40,226 bases of DNA from Legionellales bacterium (lineage in GTDB: Bacteria; Pseudomonadota; Gammaproteobacteria; Berkiellales; Berkiellaceae). This document shows positions 25,185 to 34,105 of this stretch, in pieces. The stretch spans positions 1-40,226 of the forward strand of contig CANJMM010000016.1 in assembly GCA_947475765.1 (NCBI GenBank), written 5' to 3'. Made by a program: the position numbers and the translations under genes. The notes below the pieces were generated by a model. The model saw nothing but the letters and a program-made list of their open reading frames with translations, was not told the DNA's origin and made no database searches. Within the stretch, counting starts at the first letter, position 1, and each line of letters starts with the position of its first letter.

Positions 25185-25802
25185 TTATTTAGATTTAGCC
25201 CCAATTTTCTGTTCTTTGCCGGCATATAAATTTTGAATATTGCTGCGATGTCGCCAAATTAATAAAACCGATAACAAACTGGTAGTAATAAGATAAATCG
25301 GGACGCCAGGATACAAAAAACAAGTGAGTATTGGGGCAAAAAAAGCTGCCGTTACTGCTGCCAACGACGAATATCTAAATATAAAGGCCATGCCTAACCA
25401 TATGGCGATTAATATTAGGCCTAATAAAGGCATAAACCCTAAAATCGTCCCAATCGCTGTGGCAACGCCTTTGCCCCCTTTAAATTTAAAGAAAACAGGA
25501 TATAAATGCCCTAGAAATGCCCCAATGCACGCTACCGAACTTAGAAGGGGGTCTTGTAATACCTGGGAAATAGCCCATACCGGGAGTAAGCCTTTAGATA
25601 AATCGCCTAAAAGCGTATATAAGCCTGCTTTTTTACCGCCGTGCCTTAATACATTCGTCGCACCGGGATTGCCAGAGCCCACTTGCCTTGGATCGGGTAA
25701 ACCCATAAATTTACACACTAATATTGCTGCCGAGATAGACCCTAAAAAATAAGAGATGCTAAAAGTGGCCAAAAGCAATCCAAAATCTACTGAAACTTTC
25801 AT
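25185..25802 (-). CDS. plsY: Glycerol-3-phosphate acyltransferase PlsY
   Basis: PlsY is an integral membrane enzyme that transfers the acyl group from acyl-phosphate to glycerol-3-phosphate, the first step of phospholipid synthesis. The 205-residue protein has the three family motifs: SYFLGSISAA near the N-terminus, GSGNPGATNVLR (42-53) and FKFKGGKGVATAIG (105-118). About five membrane helices are present. Convergent with tsaD, from which it is 24 bases away; its C-terminal codons lie in a tandem 11-bp repeat (ATTTTATTTAG type, 25169-25192). It is divergent from folB. Confidence 0.95.
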   Translation of the reverse strand: MKVSVDFGLLLATFSISYFLGSISAAILVCKFMGLPDPRQVGSGNPGATNVLRHGGKKAGLYTLLGDLSKGLLPVWAISQVLQDPLLSSVACIGAFLGHLYPVFFKFKGGKGVATAIGTILGFMPLLGLILIAIWLGMAFIFRYSSLAAVTAAFFAPILTCFLYPGVPIYLITTSLLSVLLIWRHRSNIQNLYAGKEQKIGAKSK

Positions 25803-25919
25803 AGGTTAATCAACTTAATTTTATTTATGGCTAGCTAAAAATGCAATATTTATATTATATTACCCACAGTTTAAATTAAACAAAAAAATTCAGTAAATTA
25901 AATATTTAGGTATAGCTTC

Positions 25920-26261
25920 ATGACCATTGAAAATTTAGATTGCATTTACATCAAAAATTTTGCTTGCCCTGCCTCTATCGGTATTTACCCTCATGAGAAA
26001 ATTGCCCCTCAACCCCTTATCTTTCACCTTGAAGCCTATGGAAAATGGACCGAGACGGATTTTTTAGATTACGACAAAATCATTGCCTATATTCAAACTG
26101 TATTGGCTGAGCAGCATTATGAATTATTAGAAAGCTTGGTCAATAAAATAGCCGAATGTTTACTAACTCATTTTCCTGTTCAAAAATTAGTTTTAGCCAT
26201 AGACAAGCCAAACGCAGTAAAAAATGCTTTAGTCGGAGTAAAGATTGAACGCACTGCCTAA
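25920..26261 (+). CDS. folB: Dihydroneopterin aldolase
   Basis: FolB converts dihydroneopterin to hydroxymethyl-dihydropterin and glycolaldehyde in folate synthesis. The 113-residue protein has the family start IYIKNFACPASIGIYPHEK with the catalytic Glu near 23, a YELLESLVNKIAE helix and the C-terminal DKPNAVKNA with the active-site Lys. The next gene overlaps it by 17 bases, so the two are co-translated. Confidence 0.92.
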   Translation: MTIENLDCIYIKNFACPASIGIYPHEKIAPQPLIFHLEAYGKWTETDFLDYDKIIAYIQTVLAEQHYELLESLVNKIAECLLTHFPVQKLVLAIDKPNAVKNALVGVKIERTA

Positions 26262-27492
26262 GCTTTCTGCCACAGAACAAGCACATAGCCATCAATTAAT
26301 TCAGGTAATACAAGAAAAAATTAGGCAAGCTGGCGGAAAAATAGCTTTTAGTGATTTTATGCAAGCCTGCTTATATACCCCACAATTAGGCTATTATAGC
26401 GCGGGGGCCATCAAATTTGGCCCTGCAGGCGATTTTGTCACGGCGCCTGAAATATCCGATTTATTTGGCCAAACCCTAGCAGAATATTATACTCAACTCA
26501 AAAAACAAGATTTCATAGACAAACCCCTAAGCATTATTGAATTAGGGGCCGGTACTGGCAAGCTTGCTTATGATATTTTAAGCCATTTAACAAAACAAAA
26601 TAACTTGCCTAGTCATTATTATATTTTAGAAATATCTGCTGATTTAAAGCACAAACAACAAAATTATTTACAGCATCACTTGCCTGATTATATTCACCAA
26701 ATCACCTGGCTTAGCAGCCTAGATAATCTCCCCCATTTTAATGGCAACGGTCTTATTATTGCCAATGAAGTTTTAGATGCCTTACCGGTAGATTTATTTA
26801 AACTTAAATTCAATGCTAATGCTGATACTGATACTGATCTGGAACTATACCAAACTTTTATCATCAATCATCTTGATTTACCCAATACCTTTCAAGAAAT
26901 TCACTTAGCTGCCGATCCTGTTTTTAAAGCAGATCTAAACGCTATGTTAAATTTAGAAAAACTTAAGGCTGATTTTAATTGCTCAGAATATCATTCAGAA
27001 ATAAACACCCATTTATTTTCTTGGCTATCGGGCATAGAAAAAATAATCACTCATGGGCAGCTTATTTTTATTGATTATGGCTTTGGCCTCAAAGAATATT
27101 ATCATCCCGCTCGACACATGGGCACACTCATGTGTCATTATAAACATCGTGCTCACAGTGATTTTTTGTTGAACATTGGACTACAAGACATTACGGCTCA
27201 TGTGAATTTTACCCAAGTTGCCCTGGCAGCTAAAAAACTCAATCTTAGGGTAGATAACTTTAGCACCCAGGCAGAATTTTTACTGTCACAAAATTTGGCT
27301 TTGCTTGCCGAAAAAAAAATAGCCCAAGCTACTTTAAGCAAAAATCACACGATGAAAAAAATGGCCATTGCCAATGAAATTCAAGTATTAACCGCCCCAC
27401 ATGAAATGGGGGAATTATTTAAAGTCTTGATTTTACACAAAGGGGAAACCAGCTCAATTGATTCTGGCCGATCGCATTTTCATCGGCTGTAA
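26245..27492 (+). CDS. SAM-dependent methyltransferase, MidA/NDUFAF7 family
   Basis: A 415-residue protein of the family formerly called DUF185 (COG1565), whose mitochondrial member NDUFAF7 methylates an arginine in complex I. It has the N-terminal signature FSDFMQACLYTPQLGYYS followed by GDFVTAPEIS, the SAM-binding ELGAGTGKLA, an ANEVLDALPVD motif and FIDYGFG. The start is TTG at 26245 with GGAG six bases upstream, inside the end of folB; an ATG-initiated form would miss the conserved N-terminus. Substrate in bacteria is not established. Confidence 0.88.
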   Translation: MNALPKLSATEQAHSHQLIQVIQEKIRQAGGKIAFSDFMQACLYTPQLGYYSAGAIKFGPAGDFVTAPEISDLFGQTLAEYYTQLKKQDFIDKPLSIIELGAGTGKLAYDILSHLTKQNNLPSHYYILEISADLKHKQQNYLQHHLPDYIHQITWLSSLDNLPHFNGNGLIIANEVLDALPVDLFKLKFNANADTDTDLELYQTFIINHLDLPNTFQEIHLAADPVFKADLNAMLNLEKLKADFNCSEYHSEINTHLFSWLSGIEKIITHGQLIFIDYGFGLKEYYHPARHMGTLMCHYKHRAHSDFLLNIGLQDITAHVNFTQVALAAKKLNLRVDNFSTQAEFLLSQNLALLAEKKIAQATLSKNHTMKKMAIANEIQVLTAPHEMGELFKVLILHKGETSSIDSGRSHFHRL

Positions 27493-27494
27493 AC

Positions 27495-28709
27495 TTAAAC
27501 ATACTGTCCTGCAGCCCAACCAGATGACCAGGCCCATTGAAAATTATAGCCTCCCAGCCACCCGGTTACATCCAACACTTCCCCAATAAAATATAAGCCT
27601 TTTATTTTATTGGCTTCAAAAGTTTTAGAAGAAATGCCCTGTGTGTCTACCCCCCCAATGGTTACTTCCGCTGTACGATAACCTTCTGTGCCATTAGGGG
27701 TTATTTGAAAGGCTTGAAAAAGTTCTGCTATTTTTTCAACCTCACGATGTGTAATCGCCTGTAAGCAATGGTGCTCTAATGGATGATTGGCTAATAAAAT
27801 ACTCACCAGTCTTTTAGGCAAACACTGCCCCAACATTTCTTTTAAACTGCTATTGGGTTTTTGTTTTTGAGCTTGTTTAAATATAGCCAAGAATAAAACA
27901 TCGGGCAAAAAATTAAGCTTGAGCTTTTGCCCAGGCAACCAATAGTTCGATATTTGTAACATAGCGGGCCCACTTAAGCCTCTATGTGTAAATAACATAT
28001 TTTCTCTAAACGCGGTCTCTCCTACCGAAACCACACTGTCACAGGCCACCCCAGATAACACTTCAAATTTATGCTTATCGTCAAGATGTAAGGTAAAGGG
28101 CACTAAGCCCGCTCGCACAGGTACAATATTTAAACCAAATTGTTCTGCTATTTTATAACCAAAAGGGGTTGCCCCCATCGTGGGAATAGACAAGCCGCCT
28201 GTTGCTATGACCAAAGATTGAGCATAATACACTTCTTGATTGCTAAGCTGAACTTCAAAAAAACCCTTATCAGTTTGTTTAATTTGCCCTATCATGCTAT
28301 TTAAATAAATCTTTACCCCTGCATGCGCACATTCTGCTAATAACATATCCAATATGTCTTTGGCTTTATCATCACAAAATAATTGACCTAATTTTTTCTC
28401 ATGGAAAGGGATTTTATAGCGCTTAACTAGCTCAATAAAATCCCACTGTGTATATCTCTTGAGCGCTGAGTGACAAAAATGAAGATTTTGTGACAAATAT
28501 TTATGAGGATGAATTTCTTGATTGGTAAAATTACATCGCCCTCCCCCTGACATGAGAATTTTTTTACCTGGCTTATTGCTATGATCTAAGACCAGCACTT
28601 GACGGCCTCGTTTGCCTGCTTCCATTGCGCACATTAAGCCAGCAGCGCCTGCACCAATAATGATCACGTCTTTTTTATTATTATTATTATTATTATGATT
28701 ATTTTGCAT
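27495..28709 (-). CDS. HI0933/YhiN-family flavoprotein
   Basis: A 404-residue FAD-dependent oxidoreductase-like protein of the HI0933 family; its reaction is not well known. It has the Rossmann GAGAAGLMCA (18-27), the family signature KKILMSGGGRCNFTN (50-64), an ATGGLSIPTMGATPFG segment and the C-terminal GEVLDVTGWLGGYNFQWAWSSG. The N-terminus carries a run of Asn, made by seven tandem TTA units (28675-28695 on the plus strand), which is not part of the conserved fold. It is convergent with the MidA gene, separated by two bases. Confidence 0.9.
   Translation of the reverse strand: MQNNHNNNNNNKKDVIIIGAGAAGLMCAMEAGKRGRQVLVLDHSNKPGKKILMSGGGRCNFTNQEIHPHKYLSQNLHFCHSALKRYTQWDFIELVKRYKIPFHEKKLGQLFCDDKAKDILDMLLAECAHAGVKIYLNSMIGQIKQTDKGFFEVQLSNQEVYYAQSLVIATGGLSIPTMGATPFGYKIAEQFGLNIVPVRAGLVPFTLHLDDKHKFEVLSGVACDSVVSVGETAFRENMLFTHRGLSGPAMLQISNYWLPGQKLKLNFLPDVLFLAIFKQAQKQKPNSSLKEMLGQCLPKRLVSILLANHPLEHHCLQAITHREVEKIAELFQAFQITPNGTEGYRTAEVTIGGVDTQGISSKTFEANKIKGLYFIGEVLDVTGWLGGYNFQWAWSSGWAAGQYV
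28675..28695. repeat. Trinucleotide repeat (TTA)7 in the 5' end of the HI0933-family gene
   Basis: Seven perfect TTA units encode the Asn run near the start of the flavoprotein. Expansion or loss would keep the frame and only change the disordered N-terminus. Confidence 0.9.
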
Positions 28710-29033
28710 TTTATTTTTTAGTTAATTTTATAACAAATAGCTGGATTTTCCGATCATATCGTACTCTCCCCCAAATAAAAAGAGTGAACATTAAACTAGT
28801 TATTTATCTCCAGTTGACGAGAGGCATTTTGAGCTGCCCACTAAGTTGTACACAGGTGGCTTAGTTAATAAGCTTAATCTCTTAAATGCGCTTATTAGCC
28901 GGTTTCTTTAATGAAAATAATTATTAAGCTGTTGATTTTAATTGCTATTTTTTTTTATTCTGATTAGGTTTACTAAAACAGTCTCTTAAAAAATACGCTC
29001 TAAATTTGAATAAAAAAATAATTATGCACAGAG
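28710..29033. other. 324-base gene-poor interval with DnaA-box matches at its edge
   Basis: No convincing gene is present. The right end is very AT-rich and has two DnaA-box matches, TTATGCACA (29022-29030) and TTATCCACA (29034-29042), 12 bases apart and in the same direction; the second overlaps the last codons of the cysQ-type gene. A weaker match, TTGTACACA, lies at 28846-28854. An 18-codon hydrophobic frame (28911-28967, plus strand) is discussed in the findings. The rest shows no clear structure. Confidence 0.5.
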
Positions 29034-29879
29034 TTATCCACAGATTTTTTTAAATAAATCGGGTTGACTTATGGCTATAAAATGTGGATTAGTCAAACTT
29101 TTTTTAGTGTTGTAACTAAGTTGGTTTCCTGATAGATCGCTTAATGCACCACCGGCTTCTGTCAAAATAAGATGGCCTGCGGCAATATCCCATTCTGAAG
29201 TAGGACCCAGCCTAAGATACACATCTGCCTTATCTTCGGCTATTTTTGCCAGCTTCCAACTGCTCCCTAAAGAACTCAAATGATAAGCTTCTAACTTTCT
29301 TAAAATACTTTCTAATGCCAATACACCATGGCGACGACTGGAAATAACGCGCGTCAAAAAAGTGGGATGATGGATATCCACCTTAGCAATATTCAGCTGC
29401 TTTGCGGGGGTATCTTTTTTTGCTTCTAAAAAAGCCCCTTTGCCTTCTTGTGCATAATATAATAAATCATAATAAGGAATATATATCACCCCTAATATAG
29501 GCCGATTTTCATGAATCAAGGCAATATTCACGCTAAATTCATGGGTATGTGCCATAAATTCTTTGGTGCCATCTAAAGGATCGACCAGCCAAATCGTGGT
29601 GGCCTCTAATCTACTATCAGAAATAGCTTGATCTTCTTCTGAAATAATCGCCGCATCTAAACCATATTTTTTATTGAGCTGAGCTAGGCCCAATATTATT
29701 AACTCATGCGCTAATTTATCGGCTTGAGTTACTGGGCTTTTATCGGCTTTGAATTCAACTTGAGACAAGCATAAAACCAGCTCATCGGCTTTTTCATAAA
29801 TACTTAAAATAGCCTTGCCCGCCAAACGGGCAAGTAGTGAAACTTCTTTAAGTAAATCTGGCGCTAAATCTAAGTACAT
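29034..29879 (-). CDS. cysQ: 3'(2'),5'-bisphosphate nucleotidase
   Basis: The 281-residue inositol-monophosphatase-type enzyme dephosphorylates PAP, a by-product of sulfate assimilation and of acyl-carrier-protein holo-formation. It has the metal-binding WLVDPLDGTKEF (about 94-105), a SEEDQ upstream with a catalytic Glu, and WDIAAGHLILTEAGG at the C-terminal side. These fit CysQ rather than SuhB, where the second motif differs. No cys genes lie nearby. It follows the pseudo-HtpX gene by 19 bases on the same strand and may be co-transcribed with it. Confidence 0.93.
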   Translation of the reverse strand: MYLDLAPDLLKEVSLLARLAGKAILSIYEKADELVLCLSQVEFKADKSPVTQADKLAHELIILGLAQLNKKYGLDAAIISEEDQAISDSRLEATTIWLVDPLDGTKEFMAHTHEFSVNIALIHENRPILGVIYIPYYDLLYYAQEGKGAFLEAKKDTPAKQLNIAKVDIHHPTFLTRVISSRRHGVLALESILRKLEAYHLSSLGSSWKLAKIAEDKADVYLRLGPTSEWDIAAGHLILTEAGGALSDLSGNQLSYNTKKSLTNPHFIAISQPDLFKKICG

Positions 29880-29898
29880 GCGCTTATTTTAGCAGAAA

Positions 29899-31251
29899 TT
29901 ACCTGTATGTAGGCCTATAACGTTTTGCCTCAAGTCTTGCGCTTCTTCTTACAGGTTTAGGTTCAGGTGCGACTACAGGAGCAGGTGCTGCTAGAAAAAG
30001 CAATGGTTGAGGGCCAACCGGGACTAAATCAGGCAGATCTGCATCTTCAGGAGCATGAGCATGAGCACCATGAGCATGACCTGCAGTTAAGCTTTCAACA
30101 TAAACCCTATCGCATAAATTATAGCAATCTTGATCTGCCGGCATTTGCCTAACAGGGGCATTTTCAGCCATATAAGCCCGTATGGCTGCAAGGCGATTTC
30201 CCATACGCGGCACAGCAGAATATAACTCTTTAAAATAAGCAGCAAAACGCATGACGGCATTATCCATGGCTTGCAAGAGCACATAACCTGTTTTATCTTC
30301 AGCAGGAGGGCTGTCTTCACGAACCTTTTTTTCAAAATTGTGCCAGGCACGCTTTAAAAAGGCAAAAGGACCTGTATAGACTGAATCCGGCAAGTTGGCC
30401 TCTGGCGCAGCAGCAGGCGGTACCTTACCCTTATTATTGGGCGCATTTAAATAGCTTAAGGCATCTATTAAGTCTTGACCGTAACCACATTCAGCCACTA
30501 TTTTATCTGCTTGATAATAGGCATTCGTACGAGACATGGCATTAATCAGCAATTGACCAAAAGGCCCGACTAACAAGCCTATTAATTTAAGCGGCAAGAA
30601 TTCATGTTCTTTAAAGCTTTTTAATAATTGTCCAAAATCCATGGCAATGGCGACTATCATGCCTGAAAAAGTTGAGCGTAATTTAATTTGGGCCAAGGCT
30701 TGTAAAATTAAGGCATTTAACACCAAAACGTTGCCATCCAAGTGGCTAAAAGTGCCCGTGGCAATGGCAATCATGGCTTTACCTGGATTACGGCCCGTCA
30801 CCACTAATTTATGATGTGCCTCAACAAAAGTGCCTAATCGAACAGGAGGTAAAGGCGTATCCCTTGGATATTTGGCATTAATGACGCCTCTTAAATGATT
30901 CACGACTTTAGCAAGATCATATAAGACTGCTTCGCCATGAGCATTCGAAAGGCCTACCTCATAAAGTGTATCTCCGCTATCATCAGAAGTGTAGGTTAAT
31001 CCTAACATCGCCGTTTGTATTTCACGTGAAAACCAAAAATTACTAAAGGCGGTTAATGCAGTCACCGCCATAACGGGTAAAATGGCCGCAATACCAGATA
31101 AAAATACCGTGCTGGCCACTATCACCGCAGCTATCATGGCTAAAGAAAGTACAGTCCTAAAATCAGGTAAAATATGATAAAAATAAGATTGTTTGCTGGT
31201 CGATTTACGGGTAAGGTATGTAATAAATTGCGTGATTGGTCCTGCTGCCAT
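29899..31251 (-). CDS. HtpX-like M48 protein lacking catalytic residues (pseudo-protease)
   Basis: The start at 31251 is chosen because GAGGA lies 8 bases before it; a longer frame opening at 31347 has no ribosome-binding site. The 450-residue protein has two hydrophobic segments (about 35-70), then FWFSREIQTAMLG (72-84) and VTGRNPGKAMIAIATG (151-166), which match HtpX/M48 peptidases closely. Where HtpX has the zinc motif HEXXH, this protein reads QALAQ (184-188): both His are Gln and the Glu is Ala. The downstream SR-x-x-EY-x-AD motif reads SRTNAYYQAD (240-249), so the third zinc ligand is lost too. A C-terminal extension of about 180 residues is Ala/Pro/His-rich and ends in basic RRSARLEAKRYRP. 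It probably binds rather than cuts substrates. Confidence 0.8.
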   Translation of the reverse strand: MAAGPITQFITYLTRKSTSKQSYFYHILPDFRTVLSLAMIAAVIVASTVFLSGIAAILPVMAVTALTAFSNFWFSREIQTAMLGLTYTSDDSGDTLYEVGLSNAHGEAVLYDLAKVVNHLRGVINAKYPRDTPLPPVRLGTFVEAHHKLVVTGRNPGKAMIAIATGTFSHLDGNVLVLNALILQALAQIKLRSTFSGMIVAIAMDFGQLLKSFKEHEFLPLKLIGLLVGPFGQLLINAMSRTNAYYQADKIVAECGYGQDLIDALSYLNAPNNKGKVPPAAAPEANLPDSVYTGPFAFLKRAWHNFEKKVREDSPPAEDKTGYVLLQAMDNAVMRFAAYFKELYSAVPRMGNRLAAIRAYMAENAPVRQMPADQDCYNLCDRVYVESLTAGHAHGAHAHAPEDADLPDLVPVGPQPLLFLAAPAPVVAPEPKPVRRSARLEAKRYRPTYR

Positions 31252-31368
31252 AAGTAAGATCCTCAAAGATAAGCTAGTTAGTTGTGCAAAAACTCTCTTT
31301 CCCTGAGAGAATAACTTTAATAGACGGGGGGTAGCCGTGTCAACCATGAAGGCGTAAAATTCCAGTCC

Positions 31369-33372
31369 ATGTCAGCAAAAAAAATAAATTTAGTGTTAAA
31401 AATCGCCTTAGGCTATCCTTTGCCTCTATTTGATTATTTGGCACCGCATGATACCTCTATAGAAAATATCTGCATTGGCATGCGCATTTGTGTGCCATTT
31501 GGTAAAAAAGAAGTCATCGGCCTTATTGTCGAAAAAGGCGAATCTACACTCCCTCCCTCTAAGCTCAAAGCAGCATTGAGCTTACCCGATACTTTTGCTT
31601 TATTTTCACCCGAAATGATTACCTGGTTCAAACAGGCTGCCAATTATTATCACCACCCCATTGCTGAAGTGATATTTACAGGCTTACCTGCTTTACTCAA
31701 AAAAAATCTGCCTATTGCTCAATTGCTCAGCACCCGAAAAAGCCGCCTGGTACAGGCTACACCCCCTAAACTCGAGCATAACCCCTTAATCTTAACGCAA
31801 GAACAAGAACAAGCAATTTCGGCTATTAGCTCAAATTTAAGCCAATTTACCTGTTATTTGCTTAAAGGCATTACGGGATCGGGTAAAACAGAAGTATATT
31901 TACAAGCCATTGAACGCTGCCTACCTAAACAAGTGTTAATTTTAATTCCTGAAATTGCCCTTGCTCCTCAAACCTGTCAACGCGTAATTGATAGATTTGG
32001 TGAAAAAGCCGCTATTTATCACTCTCAGCTCTCCCCTGTTAAAAAATTAAGCGCTTGGCATGCGGCATTTTCTTCAGAAAAACAAATTATAATCGGCACG
32101 CGTTCTGCTTTATTCTTGCCCTTTAAAAACTTAGGCATGATAATGATTGACGAAGAACATGATATTTCGTTTAAACAACAAGAAGGTTTCTTATTTTCAG
32201 CTAGAGACATGGCCATATGGCGGGCAAAATTAGCGAATATCCCTATTGTTTTAGGCTCGGCAACCCCTAGCCTTGAAAGCTTACACAATACTCACTTAAA
32301 TCGGTTTGTGCCTTTGGTTTTATCCGAGCGTCCTAATGAGGCAATGTTACCTAGCGTAAAACTCATTGATACCAATCTGGAAAAATTAAATCAAGGCTTA
32401 TCTCACGCCTTAATTCTTGCCATGAAAAAAGCCTTGGCTTCCCATCAACAAAGCTTATTATTTATTAATCGAAGAGGCTATGCCCCCACAATTATGTGTG
32501 TTCAGTGCTTTTGGCAGGCAAAATGCCCTCACTGTGCAGGGCGTTTAACCTATCATTTACAATATGAACGATTACGCTGTCATGTCTGTGTAGGGGCATA
32601 TCAGCCTTTTCCCACACACTGCCCTAGTTGTCAAAGCCCTAAAATTAAAGCCATTGGCCTAGGCACAGAAAGAGTAGAAAGCGCCTTATCCCACTTATTT
32701 CCAAATGCACAGATTGCTCGTATCGACAGCGACACCATTACTACCCCTAAAAAATTAAACACAGCTTTAGACAAAATTCATAGCGGTGAAAGCCAAATCT
32801 TAATCGGCACACAATTATTAGCCAAAGGCCATCATTTTCCTAATGTCACGGTCGTGGGCATACTTCATATTGATAGCGGCTTATATAGCACCGATTTTCG
32901 AGCAACCGAACGTACCGCCCAATTAATTACCCAAGTCTCTGGACGTGCTGGCAGAGCGAATTTGCCTGGCACGGTCTATTTGCAAACCGCCTTACCCCAA
33001 CACCCCCTATTACAGGCTATCTTATTGGGTGGCTATGATGCTTTTGCCCGCTATATTCTGAACGAACGGCAACAAACCTATTTGCCCCCTTTTAGTCATT
33101 TGGCCATTATTCGGGCAAAAGGCAAATCCAAAGAAGCTTTAGTCGAAACACTCAGTTATTTAAAATCACATTTAACTTGCCAGCAAGAAGTTAAGTTGCT
33201 TGGCCCAATTATGTCTGATTCCAGCCGCCATAAAGATTTCCATCAAGCCCAATTATGGGTACTCGCAGATAAAAGAAGTGCATTGCAGCTTACTTTAAAA
33301 CAACTCAGTGATTTTAGCCCCCCTTATTCAGTCAAATTAGCCATAGATGTAGACCCACTTTCTACCTATTAG
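31369..33372 (+). CDS. priA: Primosomal helicase PriA
   Basis: PriA restarts collapsed replication forks. The 667-residue protein has an N-terminal DNA-binding region, Walker A GITGSGKTEV (167-176), the DEEH helicase box (IDEEHD), a Cys-rich zinc insert with eight cysteines (CVQC, CPHC, CHVC, CPSC) and the helicase motif GRAGRAN. It is somewhat shorter than E. coli PriA (732) but complete in motifs. Divergent from the HtpX-like gene with which it shares a 117-base promoter region. Confidence 0.96.
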   Translation: MSAKKINLVLKIALGYPLPLFDYLAPHDTSIENICIGMRICVPFGKKEVIGLIVEKGESTLPPSKLKAALSLPDTFALFSPEMITWFKQAANYYHHPIAEVIFTGLPALLKKNLPIAQLLSTRKSRLVQATPPKLEHNPLILTQEQEQAISAISSNLSQFTCYLLKGITGSGKTEVYLQAIERCLPKQVLILIPEIALAPQTCQRVIDRFGEKAAIYHSQLSPVKKLSAWHAAFSSEKQIIIGTRSALFLPFKNLGMIMIDEEHDISFKQQEGFLFSARDMAIWRAKLANIPIVLGSATPSLESLHNTHLNRFVPLVLSERPNEAMLPSVKLIDTNLEKLNQGLSHALILAMKKALASHQQSLLFINRRGYAPTIMCVQCFWQAKCPHCAGRLTYHLQYERLRCHVCVGAYQPFPTHCPSCQSPKIKAIGLGTERVESALSHLFPNAQIARIDSDTITTPKKLNTALDKIHSGESQILIGTQLLAKGHHFPNVTVVGILHIDSGLYSTDFRATERTAQLITQVSGRAGRANLPGTVYLQTALPQHPLLQAILLGGYDAFARYILNERQQTYLPPFSHLAIIRAKGKSKEALVETLSYLKSHLTCQQEVKLLGPIMSDSSRHKDFHQAQLWVLADKRSALQLTLKQLSDFSPPYSVKLAIDVDPLSTY

Positions 33373-33391
33373 CACCTATTAGCGCCTATTC
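33360..33391 (+). repeat. Three tandem 10-bp units across the priA stop codon
   Basis: CTACCTATTA, GCACCTATTA and GCGCCTATTC follow one another, starting inside the last priA codons and running into the non-coding DNA. Likely a local duplication; the stop codon (TAG) is in the first unit junction. Confidence 0.65.
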
Positions 33392-33478
33392 GCTAAAAAA
33401 CTGGTTATACTTTATGTTAAGATTAACTTTTTAAACAATAACGCACTTAATATTAATATAAGTTAGAAAAACATCTCT

Positions 33479-34099
33479 ATGAGAGATTACGCGCATAAGC
33501 CAGGCTTAAATAGCCATCAGACAAGACTTGCTTCAAAAAAAGCAGCCCGCCCAGACATCGCGCCTGCTTGGGGTTGGACGATTTTGGGCATTGCTTTAGG
33601 ATTAGGGATAGCCCTCTTAGTGGCCATGAAACTTTTTCCTAAACTTGCTGGAATTGATAGAACACTGGCAATAAGCAGCGAGCTGAATGAACCACCAAAA
33701 GAGAGAGTAGCCAGTCAAAAGCCTACAGAAGCTCCGCCTCAACCTAAATTTGATTTTTATACTTTATTACCCAATATGGAAGAAATTGAACCAAAACTTG
33801 AGCCAAAAATCGAGACTAAAGCTGAAACTAAAGTTGAGACTAAACAAGCCACGGCCCTTTCTTTTATCGTACAAGCGGCGGTTTTTCACGCTAAGCCTGC
33901 TGCGGATAACTTAAAAGCCCAGCTGACTTTACAAGGATTTGACGTTCATATTGAACCCTACCAAAAAAATAGCGCTTCTGATACGTGGTATCGGGTTTAT
34001 CTTGGGCCTTTCACAGAAGAAGCTCAAGCCAAACTCGCTCAAGCCTCTTTGCAACAAACTGCTCAAGTTGCGTCTTTTGTGATAAAAAATAAGGCATAA
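33479..34099 (+). CDS. SPOR-domain membrane protein (FtsN-like)
   Basis: A 206-residue single-pass protein: a basic cytoplasmic start, a membrane helix (about 35-52), a Pro/Glu/Lys-rich periplasmic linker with EPKLEPKIETKAETK repeats (about 100-122) and a C-terminal SPOR domain (about 127-206; SFIVQAAVFHAKPAADNLKA, WYRVYLGPF). SPOR domains bind denuded glycan at the septum, and FtsN triggers septal peptidoglycan synthesis. The place before hslVU is where ftsN lies in many gammaproteobacteria, supporting the assignment. It lacks clear FtsN activation motifs, so the name is probable rather than certain. Confidence 0.85.
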   Translation: MRDYAHKPGLNSHQTRLASKKAARPDIAPAWGWTILGIALGLGIALLVAMKLFPKLAGIDRTLAISSELNEPPKERVASQKPTEAPPQPKFDFYTLLPNMEEIEPKLEPKIETKAETKVETKQATALSFIVQAAVFHAKPAADNLKAQLTLQGFDVHIEPYQKNSASDTWYRVYLGPFTEEAQAKLAQASLQQTAQVASFVIKNKA

Positions 34100-34105
34100 T
34101 AGCTC

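Noticed and set aside
28710-29042. Chromosomal origin oriC
   Set aside because: Only two good DnaA boxes are present, and dnaA, dnaN, mnmG or other usual neighbours are absent.
31252-31347. Longer N-terminus of the HtpX-like protein
   Set aside because: No ribosome-binding site precedes the upstream ATG, whereas GAGGA precedes the ATG at 31251 at good spacing.
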